NCBI RefSeq assembly: GCF_019175385.1
Contig: NC_083337.1
Coordinates: forward strand, 48,212,938-48,276,937
DNA from: Lycium barbarum
Lineage: Eukaryota > Streptophyta > Magnoliopsida > Solanales > Solanaceae
DNA length: 64,000 bases
Direction: 5' to 3'
Both the position numbers and the translations under genes were made by a program. The notes under the pieces are model-generated. The model saw only the letters and a list, made by a program, of their open reading frames with translations, did no database searches and had not been told where the DNA came from. How positions within the stretch are numbered: the stretch's first letter is position 1; every line of letters starts with the position of its first letter. Shown here piece by piece: positions 1 through 10,832 of this stretch.

Positions 1-2835
1 GACCCACATAGATGACTACAGGCCTCTACAAAACATAACAGGAACATATGACGGGACAGGGCCCCGTCGTACCCAAGTAGTCATATATACAGAATGGGTA
101 TAACAGAAGATATGTACCAAAATATGAGCTCCGGATCAAAAGGAGAACTCCAAGTGGCGGAATATGTATCCTATACCGGAGGATCACCAAAACAAACTTC
201 TGTACCTGCGGGCATGAAACGCAGCCCCCGAAGAAAGGGGGTCAGTACGAAATGTGTACTGAGTATGTAAAGCGTGAAATACAGAAATCTAAATCATAAC
301 TGGAGTGAGGAGTACAGAAAATGGATACAAAATTAGTATGTCAAAACCTGTGTTGAATATATAAATAATGCAATTAAAAATCATGCATAGGGCTCAGGAA
401 CGTGGTCGCCACTCCTACGCTGGCGCCACAACACATCATACTCTAGAAGGTTTCAAATCTCCGTACAATCCCCGAACATATCATATCATCAAACATATCA
501 CATCATCAGAACACATCATATGCCATATCACATCATAACGCCGTATATAAGCGGTACCCGGCCCTATGGCGAGGTCTCGGGAACCGTAACACATCATACT
601 GCCGAATGTAACATAGTGCGCACGATCAGAAAACCGGCCCGGGAACCGGCGAACGATATCATAGTAGTAGGCACGAGTGGAGTAGTGCGGAAACCATATG
701 CATATCAATAAATAAATTCCAGGACTCGACGAATAATTACATATATATATACTGATATCAGAAGGCTCAAGTAAGTATAGAGTCCATCGGAATTATTATA
801 CAAAAGTTGCGAGCTTTTAAATTATAAAACTTTCGAAAAACACTTCATAGATCATTTTCTTGAAAATTAAGCATCGTTCATTTTAAGGGAGCTTTCAAAT
901 AACATTATAGAGTACTTCAAACGGAGTTAGTATACGAAAGTTACAAACTTTTGAAGTACAAAACTTTCTAAAAATATTTCATAAGTCATACTTAGAAATT
1001 CAAATATCATTTATATTAAGAAGCTTTCAATTAACATTATGGAGCTTTAGAATCATATGCACATATTCAAAATATACATGTTCAAACTTTGGCCATATCA
1101 AATAGTTTTCGGACATCATTATGGATCACATATTCATACTAGGAAACTTGCGGATAACATTATGGATCAAATCAAATGAGTACTTTAAGATCATATTTTC
1201 ATATCGAAATATTCATCAAAGGCTTTAGTCTTCTCGTTTTTCTTTCGAACAACATTTGGAACATAACAAATGGAATCTTTGAACGTCATAAAATATGTAT
1301 CCAGCCATATGGGATAGTTTATGGAAATTAAAGACATAGGCCATCCTAGTGGCTCTAGGAATAGAATTTTCTTTATGAGCATACATACACATTTTTGTTT
1401 ATTCCAAAAAGAATCATGCCAAAAAGAAGGAACGGTAGGCTTTACATACCTTGATCGCTCACTAACAAATCTCGATCGCTTGCCAAACAAATCCCGACTC
1501 AAGTCTCAGGCTTTCCAATATCTACAATAATATCATCAATTACCGAACAGTAGCTACAAGTACTTAGAAATTCAGTTTTAACTAGTACTTGTCTACAGAA
1601 ATTTCGGCAGCATCTCCCCAGTAAATTCAACATCCCCGAGAATTAACCTCGGCCAAATTCATCAACAACCATTCCAACAATACCAACAACCATACCAATA
1701 ACATCAATAATCAATTCACAACACATTCTAACATTAGTAATATTCCTTCCAACATAATTCATCAACATTCAATTCAACTACGAATTTTCAAGCCGATATC
1801 GACACTTACACATTCACTACCAATTCAAGATCATTCAAGTGCCATTCAAAAGCATTTCATACCATTCTACAAAATATACAAAAATCCCACCAAGACTAGA
1901 ATTCATCCGAAATCTCCAACCTTCGACACAACATTCACAACACATTTTTCATCTCCAATTTCATCAACAACAACCACAATTTGCACTTTAACAATTCCAT
2001 TCCCATAATTACATAAACTATAATAAAATCACATACTTTCCGACAACAACTCAACAACAAATTTTTCATGCTAACTAGAACCATTAATCTTCCATTCACA
2101 TCACAAGGTCACAACAACATAATTTAACATACTAAACAAATTCAATTCATCTCCCTTCATAAAAGGGCACCACACGGCCACAACCCACACACACACACAC
2201 ATACGGCTCACACACCACACCCAACATCACCATATTTTTCATTAAATTCTACTCACTATAACAATATAAATTTCCATAAGAAAAGAGTAGAATTCTTACC
2301 TCTTCCAATTTTTTCCACTTGATAAAAAAATTACTCTCTTGCCTCCAAATTTGTATCACATTGAAGAGGGTTTCCAACTTAATAGGAATTCTAGAAAGTA
2401 AGATTTTGGACTGAAGATCAATGGCTCAAAGGTTTTTTTTTCTCCTAGGGCCGAATACCCCCTCTTGTTCTTGCTCTCAATATTTTTTTTTTTATCTTGT
2501 TTGTTCTAGAATGAACCATTATGACCCTTATCTATTTTATGACTTGGGTTAATGTCACATGGGCTTGGGCCTTTGGGTATATGGCCGGCTACCTCACCAA
2601 ATTTGGGCCTTTTTTTTTCATTTAACTTGAGCCCATTTCGTTATGGGTCCTATTTTAAAATTCCAGAAATTAGTTTCCAAAATTCCAATTTTTCCCTTAG
2701 CCTTCCTCGATATTTCCACATCAACATTTCATAGTCAACACACATATATTAAATAAAAATCAAGTTATGGCCTTAATTCTTACAAGTCAAATTTATTTTG
2801 AATTTTCCGAACATGCGAAAATGCGGGGTATAACA
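1..2835 (-). repeat. Element A 3' LTR (truncated by window edge)
   Basis: Matches 7471-10320 almost base for base and ends in GGGTATAACA at 2835, directly before a polypurine tract. In element sense it starts TGTTATACCCCGC. Conserved blocks visible on the minus strand: CCGAAATTTCGG-like block near 1597-1621, splice-donor-like CAAG|GTATGT at 1444-1453, hairpin module at 205-263, and a GACGGG/CCCGTC hairpin at 50-68. Confidence 0.95.
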
Positions 2836-2870
2836 TCCTCCCCCCTTTAGAACATTCTTCCTCGAATGTT
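2836..2870 (-). other. Element A polypurine tract and adjoining stem-loop
   Basis: On the minus strand a stem-loop (2870-2851; arms AACATTCG and AGAATGTT, loop AGGA, one mismatch next to the loop) is followed by a purine run AAAGGGGGGAGGA and then the 3' LTR start. The purine run is the expected plus-strand primer. The same stem-loop precedes the tract in elements B, C, D, F and H. Confidence 0.85.
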
Positions 2871-2942
2871 AAATTAGACTTATAGGTCTTATAAGCATTT
2901 TGGGGGAGGTTCTTCATATGGGCAGCACATATAAATCATTCA

Positions 2943-3308
2943 TTAATCAACATAACCAAATACGAAATTTAGATTACCTGAAGGCGTCAGAAACAGGTGA
3001 GGGTACTTCTTCTTCATCTCGTCCTCCGCTTCCCAGGTTATTTCTTCTCTATTATTATTTCGCCACAATACCTTAACAGAGGGCACATCTTTGGTCCGTA
3101 GTCTCCTCACCTGACGATCCAGAATAGTTACAGGTTGTTCTTCATAAGACAATTCCTCCGTTACCTGAATATCTTCTATGGGGAATACTCTGGAAGGGTC
3201 ACCAATACATTTATGAAGCATTGACACATGAAATACCGGATGTACTGCCTCCAGATTGGAGGGTAAGTCTAGCTCGTAGGCGACCTCGCCTATCTTCTGA
3301 ATAATCTA
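2943..3308 (-). pseudogene. Element A pol: integrase tail and chromodomain remnant
   Basis: Minus-strand frame following an in-frame TAG (3308-3306) that separates it from the integrase core. It reads through GEVAYELDLP and HPVFHVSMLHKC into a chromodomain-like end with LDRQVRRLR, VKVLWRNN and ITWEAEDEMKKKYP, then stops at 2943. In chromoviruses this C-terminal domain binds histone marks and directs integration into heterochromatin. The residues match the Tekay/Del type as I recall it. The upstream stop would cut the polyprotein, so this copy is dead. Confidence 0.85.
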
Positions 3309-4308
3309 ATAAGGCCCAATATACCGCGGACTGAGCTTTCCTTTTCTGCCGAATCTCATTACACCTTTCATAGGCGACACTTTCAGAAATACCCAGTCAC
3401 CAATCTGAAACTCTAAAGGTCGACGTCGTTTATCTGCGTATGATTTCTGTCGACTCTGGGCTGCTAACAACGGCTCTCGAATGAGTTTTACCTTATCGAC
3501 TGCTTGCTGAATCAGATCTGGCTCAATCAATTTAGTTTCACCCACATCGAACCAACCAATCGGAGATCTGCACTTTCTACTATATAAGGCTTCATACGGT
3601 GCCATCTGGATGCTGGAATGATAACTATTATTCAAAGTAAATTCAATAAGCGGCAAATGATCATCCCAACTACCTCTGAAATCAATAACACAGGCCCGTA
3701 GCATATCTTCCAGTGTCTGAATAGTACGATCGGCCTGTCCGTCGGACTGAGGATGAAATGCTGTGCTAAGACTCACCTGAGTCCCCAATCCTTCCTGAAA
3801 TGACCTCCAAAAGTTTTCTGTAAACTGAGCACCTCTGTCGGTTATAATAGATATAGGAACTCCGTGAAGTCTTATTATCTCTTTAATATACAATCTGGCA
3901 GAATCCTCAGCCGAATAAGTAGTCCTGACCAGAAGAAAATGGGCTGATTTTGACCCATATAGAATCATATCTGTGTGGAGTGCGCGGTAAACCTGTAATG
4001 AAATCCATATTGATTATTTCCCACTTCCAAGCTGGGATTTCCATTTCCTGTAACAATCCACCGGGCCTTTGATGCTTGATCTTAACTTGCTGGCAATTTG
4101 GGCATTGAGCAATGAACTCTGCAATATCTTTTTTCATACCGTCCCACCAATATAAACATCTGAGATCATGGTACATTTTAGTGGATCCAGGATGAACAGA
4201 ATACCGAGCATAATGTGCCTCTCCCATAATCTGTCGCCGCAGTCCTGCAACGTCAGGCACACATAACTTGCCTCCATATAGTAACACCCCGTCAGGTGAA
4301 ATTTCGAA
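3309..4308 (-). pseudogene. Element A pol: integrase, frameshifted
   Basis: Follows RNase H after one in-frame TAG (4311-4309). The N-terminal HHCC zinc-binding part is visible (MGEAHYARYSVHPG to CPNCQQVK). The catalytic triad is recognisable: D in MDFITGLP, D in TDRGAQF, E in APYEALY. A frameshift near 3960-3985 (between YDSIWV and SAHFLLVRTTYS) splits zinc-binding and core parts. The enzyme would insert the cDNA into chromatin. With two stops and one frameshift it cannot be made from this copy. Confidence 0.9.
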
Positions 4309-5140
4309 CTAGGTCTTTTCCTTATTAAGGGCCACATCTCTGTACTGTACCAAAATAGGATCCTCGAACTGACGCCGTTTTACCTCTTCCATAATCGATG
4401 ATTCAGCAACTTCTCGGACAGAAACCCCAATATTTCCAGAATCGGCCAAACGGACTCCAAGACTAGCAAACTGATGAATTTCACGGACTAATTCCTTATT
4501 CTCTAGCTGCACGTCGGTCAAACTGCCCATAGACTTGCGGCTAAGTGCATCTGCCACAACATTAGCTTTCCCAGGGTGATATAAAATATCGACATCATAA
4601 TCTTTCAATAATTCAAGCCATCTTCTTTGCCGCAAATTCAGCTCCTTTTGCTTAAAAATATACTGAAGGCTTTTGTGGTCCGTATAGATATCAACATGGA
4701 CCCCATATAAGTAATGCCGCCATATCTTCAAAGCATGAATCACCGCGGCTAATTCCAGATCATGAGTAGGATAATTTCTCTCGTGCGGTCTGAGCTGCCG
4801 GGAAGCATAGGCTATAACTCGACCGTGCTGCATTAGTACACAACCTATCCCAATACCAGAAGCATCACAATGAATAACATACCCATCTGACCCCTCTGGA
4901 AGGGTTAGAACTGGAGCTGTAATTAATTTTTCCTTCAGCAACTGGAAGCTGCGTTCACAAGCATCGGTCCACTGAAATTTTGCTGCCTTCTGAGTTAGCT
5001 TTGTTAATGGTGCCGCAATAGAAGAAAAATTCTCTACAAATCTCCTGTAATATCCGGCCAATCCCAGAGACTGCGTACCTCAGTCGGTGTCGTAGGCCTA
5101 GGCCAATTCTTTACAGCTTCGATCTTCTGTGTGTCAATTG
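4309..5140 (-). pseudogene. Element A pol: end of reverse transcriptase plus RNase H
   Basis: Begins abruptly at 5140 with the last residues of the RT connection ([21 protein letters not shown]), has a frameshift near 5065-5075, then an open frame 5061-4309 carrying [10 protein letters not shown] and a full Ty3-type RNase H: catalytic acids in HCDASG, ELAAV, YTDHKSL and ADALSRK. It stops at TAG 4311-4309 where the polyprotein should continue into integrase. RNase H degrades the RNA of the RNA:DNA hybrid. RT fingers and palm with the YxDD motif are absent, replaced upstream by coding-free sequence (see the chimera finding). Confidence 0.9.
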
Positions 5141-7143
5141 TTTCCATTCATACTTACTTTACTTTCACCCGCTTCCCCCCTTTGGGGTTGTACTTATACC
5201 ATATACATGTCCTTCCTTTATAATCTATAACTTGATTATCTTCGTACAGGACCTTAACAAAATCACGAGGCGATAAGAACTCTCGAATATGTAGTACAAA
5301 ATCTTATCTGATGGCTGACACTCAAGTAACGTAATTAATGTAGCAATTTATCCGGAGCCACGTTCCACTTATTACGATCAGTAATTAGGTAGTGCTTATA
5401 GTCGTTTCAAATTCTCCATTAGGTAGCACTTATATTCTAATGATAAATGTCCCAAACTTTCTTATAACACTATCTTTATCACAATGAATATCGTCTGCTT
5501 CTTCTGATAAATTCACAATACATCAGTTGTTTCGCAAATCCACAATCCTTGTCCTTTAAAAATTTCACTATTCCCGAGGTGAAGTCGCATATACGTAGTA
5601 CTCTTTTATGCCTCATACTCTTTCTCTCTTGTTGTATATTAAATGCTAACTTCTAACTTACCCGGAATCATGTCGAATTTGTCTTAATAGTGGTCTTGTC
5701 TTATTATCGTTTCGTCGCACTACATCTTTTAATCCATAACTATATGTTTCCCTTTTTTTTTTCCTATACTCATACTCAATTAATTACGTCCATCTTGGAT
5801 ACTTCCTTTAGTATTTCTTTCGTTTCTCCAGTCTATGTCCACCTTTTATTTCGTGCACGAGGAATCTCATGCTATTCCCGTATCCTTCAAAGAATACAAC
5901 TTCTACGTAAGCCCTTTCTCATTTTCAAATCATATTCTGTTTATCTATTTTTATTCTTATCACACCAGTCATTTCTGGTATTTGTTCTGTCTTGTTACTC
6001 ATCTTTTTCCTAGATCGTCTTTAGTACTTCACCAACAACACATTAAATATATAATCCTAGACAACCCACAAGTTTAAGTTTTTATTCCACAAATTCCATC
6101 TCCAATTAGTCGATGAGAACTGATAAAATGTTACTATAAGGTATTCTCCAACCACCAGCAGAAAAAAACTAGAGTTCGACAAGCACCACAGAACTTCTTA
6201 GTACTTAATTCACATAGTTTTCCTCCATATTTTGTTTTTGAGTCATGAGCGAATCATTTAATTCCCAACTGCTTGTCATACGCTTTGTATTCTTCCAATA
6301 AGGTGAAACTTAATCGTCGGACATTTTTTGCCCTTCAACATAGGCTTTTTCTAAAGCAAAATGTGGTTGAAACGTATTCTGGTCCGTTTAAATGAATTGC
6401 GAATTCGCTGCTCATATATGCTTTCTCGAAATAAAATTTCCCAAATAAGGATGATGCTTCTTACAAATGACATGGAGGGTATCTCTTAAGCTTTAATCCA
6501 ACGTAATAGATTTACCCTATCGGTATCGACTTTCAAGACATATTAAGAACTTATATCTCATTCTCCTTTTTATATTTCTGGAAAAATTTGGGCAGGGGTT
6601 CCTCTGTCCTTCTTACTATCCCAAAACCTGCACGCAGGAAATACCAACAATGCCTCACAGGGCCAACATATATACGTATATATATCATACCGTATCATAG
6701 CCACACAGGGCTAACAATTTCAAGTAAAGGTATAAAGATGTCGAGACTTGCCTCACATGTCCAACTCAAACTGCACCTGTTACACTTTCCTGTTTACTTT
6801 CCTATCTACCTTATCTTTCATTCTTCAACCATATTTTTCAATCGTATCACAATATTCTTACCTTATTCAACATGCCCCTTTCGCACCGTTGCTTACCTGT
6901 GTACAGTACAACTCCCAATATCACCAGCCACTTTCTTCTGTCGATACCGTTCTTCAGCTGAAATTAAGGGTTAGTAAAAAGGAATTTCATTTCCTATGGC
7001 TGGGCTCTATCGCACAATCTAAGATATGAAAGAAAGGTAACATCCTAAATGTCATGTAGCCTCCTGTTTATAGATGCTGTGCACAACACACCGATAAACA
7101 AGACTCTACTAGACACGGCCTGTAGACATTCCGAGGACAAACC
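5141..7143 (-). other. Element A coding-free 5' internal region (shared with element B)
   Basis: No supported coding frame on either strand. Read on the minus strand it follows the plus-strand sequence of element B from 10833 to about 13605: for example the block around 6588-6700 is the reverse complement of 11290-11400, and 5690-6077 of about 12480-12960. A branch-site-like TACTAAC followed by ATTTCAG lies near 6950-6985 (minus). A purine tract is present at 5173-5187. The short open frames here are unsupported by composition or homology. Confidence 0.8.
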
Positions 7144-7155
7144 GCTCTGATACCA
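7144..7155 (-). promoter_or_regulatory. Element A primer binding site (initiator tRNA-Met)
   Basis: The minus strand reads TGGTATCAGAGC four bases after the 5' LTR end, complementary to the 3' end of plant initiator tRNA-Met, the usual Ty3/gypsy primer in plants. Confidence 0.95.
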
Positions 7156-7159
7156 CTTT

Positions 7160-10100
7160 TGTCACGACCCAGCCCCGTGGGCCGCGACTGGTGCCCTATT
7201 TGGACACCCAAACAGACTTACGTACCAGATCGACATATCAAAGGTTTATTTAAACTTAACATACGTCATTTTAAGCAAATACTAAAAACAAATATCATCT
7301 TAAGCGGTCGCCCGTACAGAAACATCATATCCAAATCCAATAGATTGGCAGAATACACGTCGCCAGATATATATATACACACATACAGACAAATGGGCCG
7401 TTTTGGCCATATTAGTAAACGGGGCCGCATTAAGACAGATCATAATCACAAACGAACAAACATGACCCATGACCCACATAGATGACTACAGGCCTCTACA
7501 AAACATAACAGGAACATATGACGGGACAGGGCCCCGTCGTACCCAAGTAGTCATATATACAGAATGGGTATAACAGAAGATATGTACCAAAATATGAGCT
7601 CCGGATCAAAAGGAGAACTCCAAGTGGCGGAATATGTATCCTATACCGGAGGATCACCAAAACAAACTTCTGTACCTGCGGGCATGAAACGCAGCCCCCG
7701 AAGAAAGGGGGTCAGTACGAAATGTGTACTGAGTATGTAAAGCGTGAAATACAGAAATCCAAATCATAACTGGAGTGAGGAGTACAGAAAATGGATACAG
7801 AATTAGTATGTCAAAACCTGTGCTGAATATATATATATAATGCAATTAAAAATCATGCATAGGGCTCAGGAACGTGGTCGCCACTCCGACGCTGGCGCCA
7901 CAACACATCATACTCCAGAAGGTTTCAAATCTCTGTACAGTCCCCGAACATATCATATCATCAAACATATCACATCATCAGAACACATCATATGCCATAT
8001 CACATCATAACGCCGTATATAAGCGGTACCCGACCCTATGGCGAGGTCTCGCGAACCGTAACACATCATACTGCCGAATGTAACATAGTGCGCACGATCG
8101 GAAAACCGGCCCGGGAACCGGCGAACGATATCATAGTAGTAGGAACAAGCGGAGTAGTGCGGAAACCATATGCATATCAATAAATAAATTCCAGGACTCG
8201 ACGAATAATTACATATATATATACTGATATCAGAAGGCTCAAGTAAGTATAGAGTCCATCGGAATTATTATACAAAAGTTGCGAGCTTTTAAATTACAAA
8301 ACTATCGAAAAACACTTCATAGATCATTTTCTTGAAAATTAAGCATCGTTCATTTTAAGGGAGCTTTCAAATAACATTATAGAGCACTTCAAACGGAGTT
8401 AGTATACGAAAGTTACAAACTTTTGAAGTACAAAACTTTCTAAAAATATTTCATAAGTCATACTTAGAAATTCAAATATCATTTATATTAAGAAGCTTTC
8501 AATTAACATTATGGAGCTTTAGAATCATATGCACATATTCAAAATATACATGTCCAAACTTTGGCCATATCAAATAGTTTTCGGACATCATTATGGATCA
8601 CATATTCATACTAGGAAACTTGCGGATAACATTATGGATCAAATCAAATGAGTACTTTAAGATCATATTTTCATATCGAAATATTCATCAAAGGCTTTAG
8701 TCTTCTCGTTTTTCTTTCGAACAATATTCGGAACATAACAAATAGAATCTTCGAATGTCATAAAATATGTATCCAGCCATATGGTATAGTTTATGGAAAT
8801 TAAGGACATAGGCCATCCTAGTGGCTCTAGGAATAGAATTTTCTTTATGAGCATACATACACATTTTTGTTTATTCCAAAAAGAATCATGCCAAAAAGAA
8901 GGAACGGTAGGCTTTACATACCTTGATCGCTCACTAACAAATCTCGATCGCTTGCCAAACAAATCCCGACTCAAGTCTCGGGCTTTCCAGTATCTATAAT
9001 AATATCATCAATTACCGAACATTAGCTACAAGTACTTAGAAATTCAGTTTTAACTAGTACTTGTCTACAGAACTTTCGGCAGCATCTCCCTTGTAAATTT
9101 AACATCCCCGAGAATTAAACTCGGCCAAATTCATCAACAACCATACCAACAATACCAACAACCATACCAATAATATCAATAATCAATTCACAACACATTC
9201 TAACATTAGTAATCTGCCTTCCAACATAATTCATCAACATTCAATTCAACTACGAATTTTCAAGCCGATATCGACACTTACACATTCACTACCAATTCAA
9301 GATCATTCAAGTGCCATTCAAAAGCATTTCATACCATTCTACAAAATATACAAAAATCCCACCAAGACTAGAATTCATCCGAAATCTCCAACCTTCGACA
9401 CAACATTCACAACACATTTTTCATCTTCCAATTTCATCAACAACAACCACAATTTGCACTTTAACAATTCCATTCCCATAATTACATAAACTATAATAAA
9501 ATCACATACTTTCCGACAACAACTCAACAACAAATTTTTCATGCTAACTAGAACCATTAATCTTCCATTCACATCACAAGGTCACAACAACATAATTTAA
9601 CATACTAAACAAATTCAATTCATCTCCCTTCATAAAAAGGGCACCACACGGCCACAACCCCCCTACACACACACACACACACGGCTCACACACCACACCC
9701 AACATCTCCATATTTTTCATTAAATTCTGCTCACTATAACAATCTAAATTTCCATAAGAAAATAGTAGAATTCTTACCTCTTCCAATTTTTTCCACTTGA
9801 TAAAAAAAAGTACTCTCTTGCCTCCAAATTTGTATCACATTGAAGAGGGTTTCCAACTTAATAGGAATTCTAGAAAGTAAGATTTTGGACTCAAGATCAA
9901 TGGCTCAAAGTTTATTTTTCTCCTAGGGCCGAATACCCCCTCTTGTTCTTGCTCTCAATGTTTTTTTTTATCTTGTTTGTTCTAGAATGAACCATTATGA
10001 CCCTTATCTATTTTATGACTTGGGTTATGTCACATGGGCTTGGGCCTTTGGGTATATGGCTGGCCACCTCACCAAAATCGGGCCTCTCTTTCTTCTTTTT

Positions 10101-10320
10101 TTTCATTTAACTTGAGCCCATTTAGTTATGGGTCCTATTTTAAAATTCCCGAAATTAGTTTCCAAAATTCCAATTTTTCCCTTAGCCTTCCTCGATATTT
10201 CCACATCAACATTTCATAGTCAACACACATAGATTAACTAAAAATCAAGTTATGGCCTTAATTCTTACTAGTTAAATTTATTTTGAATTTTCCGAACATG
10301 CGAAAATGCGGGGTATAACA
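7160..10320 (-). repeat. Element A 5' LTR, complete, 3161 bp
   Basis: Starts TGTCACGACCC at 7160 and ends GGGTATAACA at 10320, the TG...CA pattern of an LTR; the minus strand is the sense. Near-identical to 1-2835. Hairpin module at 7675-7733 and donor-like site at 8916-8925. Flanked on the right by ATAGG, the presumed 5-bp target duplication whose left copy is outside the window. Confidence 0.95.
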
Positions 10321-10816
10321 ATAGGCCTTCTACTCAGCTGTTTTGAAGAGCTCCGTTGTTCTGGAGCCTAGACTTTTGGTACAGTTCTTATGATATATAT
10401 GTATATGTTTAACCAAGAGTACGGCGGGGCCCTATCCCGTCATATTTCGCCATCGATACTCTTAGAGGTCTGTAGACATATGTGTGGGTTGGGTATAAGT
10501 TTTGTTCAGCTGTGCCTATGCGTTATGCTATGTGTATGTTCGTCTGTAATGGCAGCCTTGTCGGCTAGCATATGACATGATATTGATGTGTAGTGGCAGC
10601 CTTGTCGGTTTGCGGATCATTTTATGATTTGATCAGTTGTGACTCCTCAGGAGACAGTTTATCTGGACATATATATATATGACGACGTTATGAACCTTGG
10701 AGTTCCTTTACATTTTTCGATAATGTTCTTAGATTCTGTATGACTAAATCTAACAGGTACGTATACGGGTGTCCAGGTAGAGCACTAGTCATGGCCCACG
10801 GGGTTGGGTCATGACA
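10321..10816 (+). repeat. Element B 5' LTR remnant (3' end only)
   Basis: Aligns with 17287-17780 and ends GGGTCATGACA, directly before the primer site. Element A cuts it at 10321. It retains CTCCG/CGGAG and CGGG/CCCG hairpins and two GGCAGCCTTGTCGG repeats. Confidence 0.92.
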
Positions 10817-10820
10817 AAAG

Positions 10821-10832
10821 TGGTATCAGAGC
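10821..10832 (+). promoter_or_regulatory. Element B primer binding site (initiator tRNA-Met)
   Basis: TGGTATCAGAGC four bases after the LTR end. The following leader (10833-11020) is shared with the other elements and ends in TACTAAC...GATTTCAG (10999-11017), a good branch site and splice acceptor. Confidence 0.95.

Larger units (their letters stand above)
1..10320 (-). mobile_element. Element A: chimeric Ty3/gypsy LTR retrotransposon, left end outside window
   Basis: Two near-identical LTRs (1-2835 and 7160-10320, both minus orientation) flank a 4.3-kb internal region. Position 1 corresponds to 7471, so about 311 bp of the left (3') LTR lie outside the window. Primer site, polypurine tract and LTR ends (TGT...ACA) are all present. 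The internal region joins a coding-free 5' part (7143-5141) to a pol 3' part (5140-2943: end of RT, RNase H, integrase, chromodomain). Gag, protease and most of RT are missing. A is inserted in the 5' LTR of element B: the right flank ATAGG (10321-10325) continues B's LTR at the point equivalent to 17287. The two LTRs differ only at scattered bases and a few short indels, so this is a recent insertion. Non-autonomous. Confidence 0.93.

Noticed and set aside
2943..5140. Endogenous pararetrovirus origin for the RNase H region
   Set aside because: Integrase, chromodomain, LTRs, polypurine tract and tRNA-Met primer site identify a Ty3/gypsy retrotransposon.
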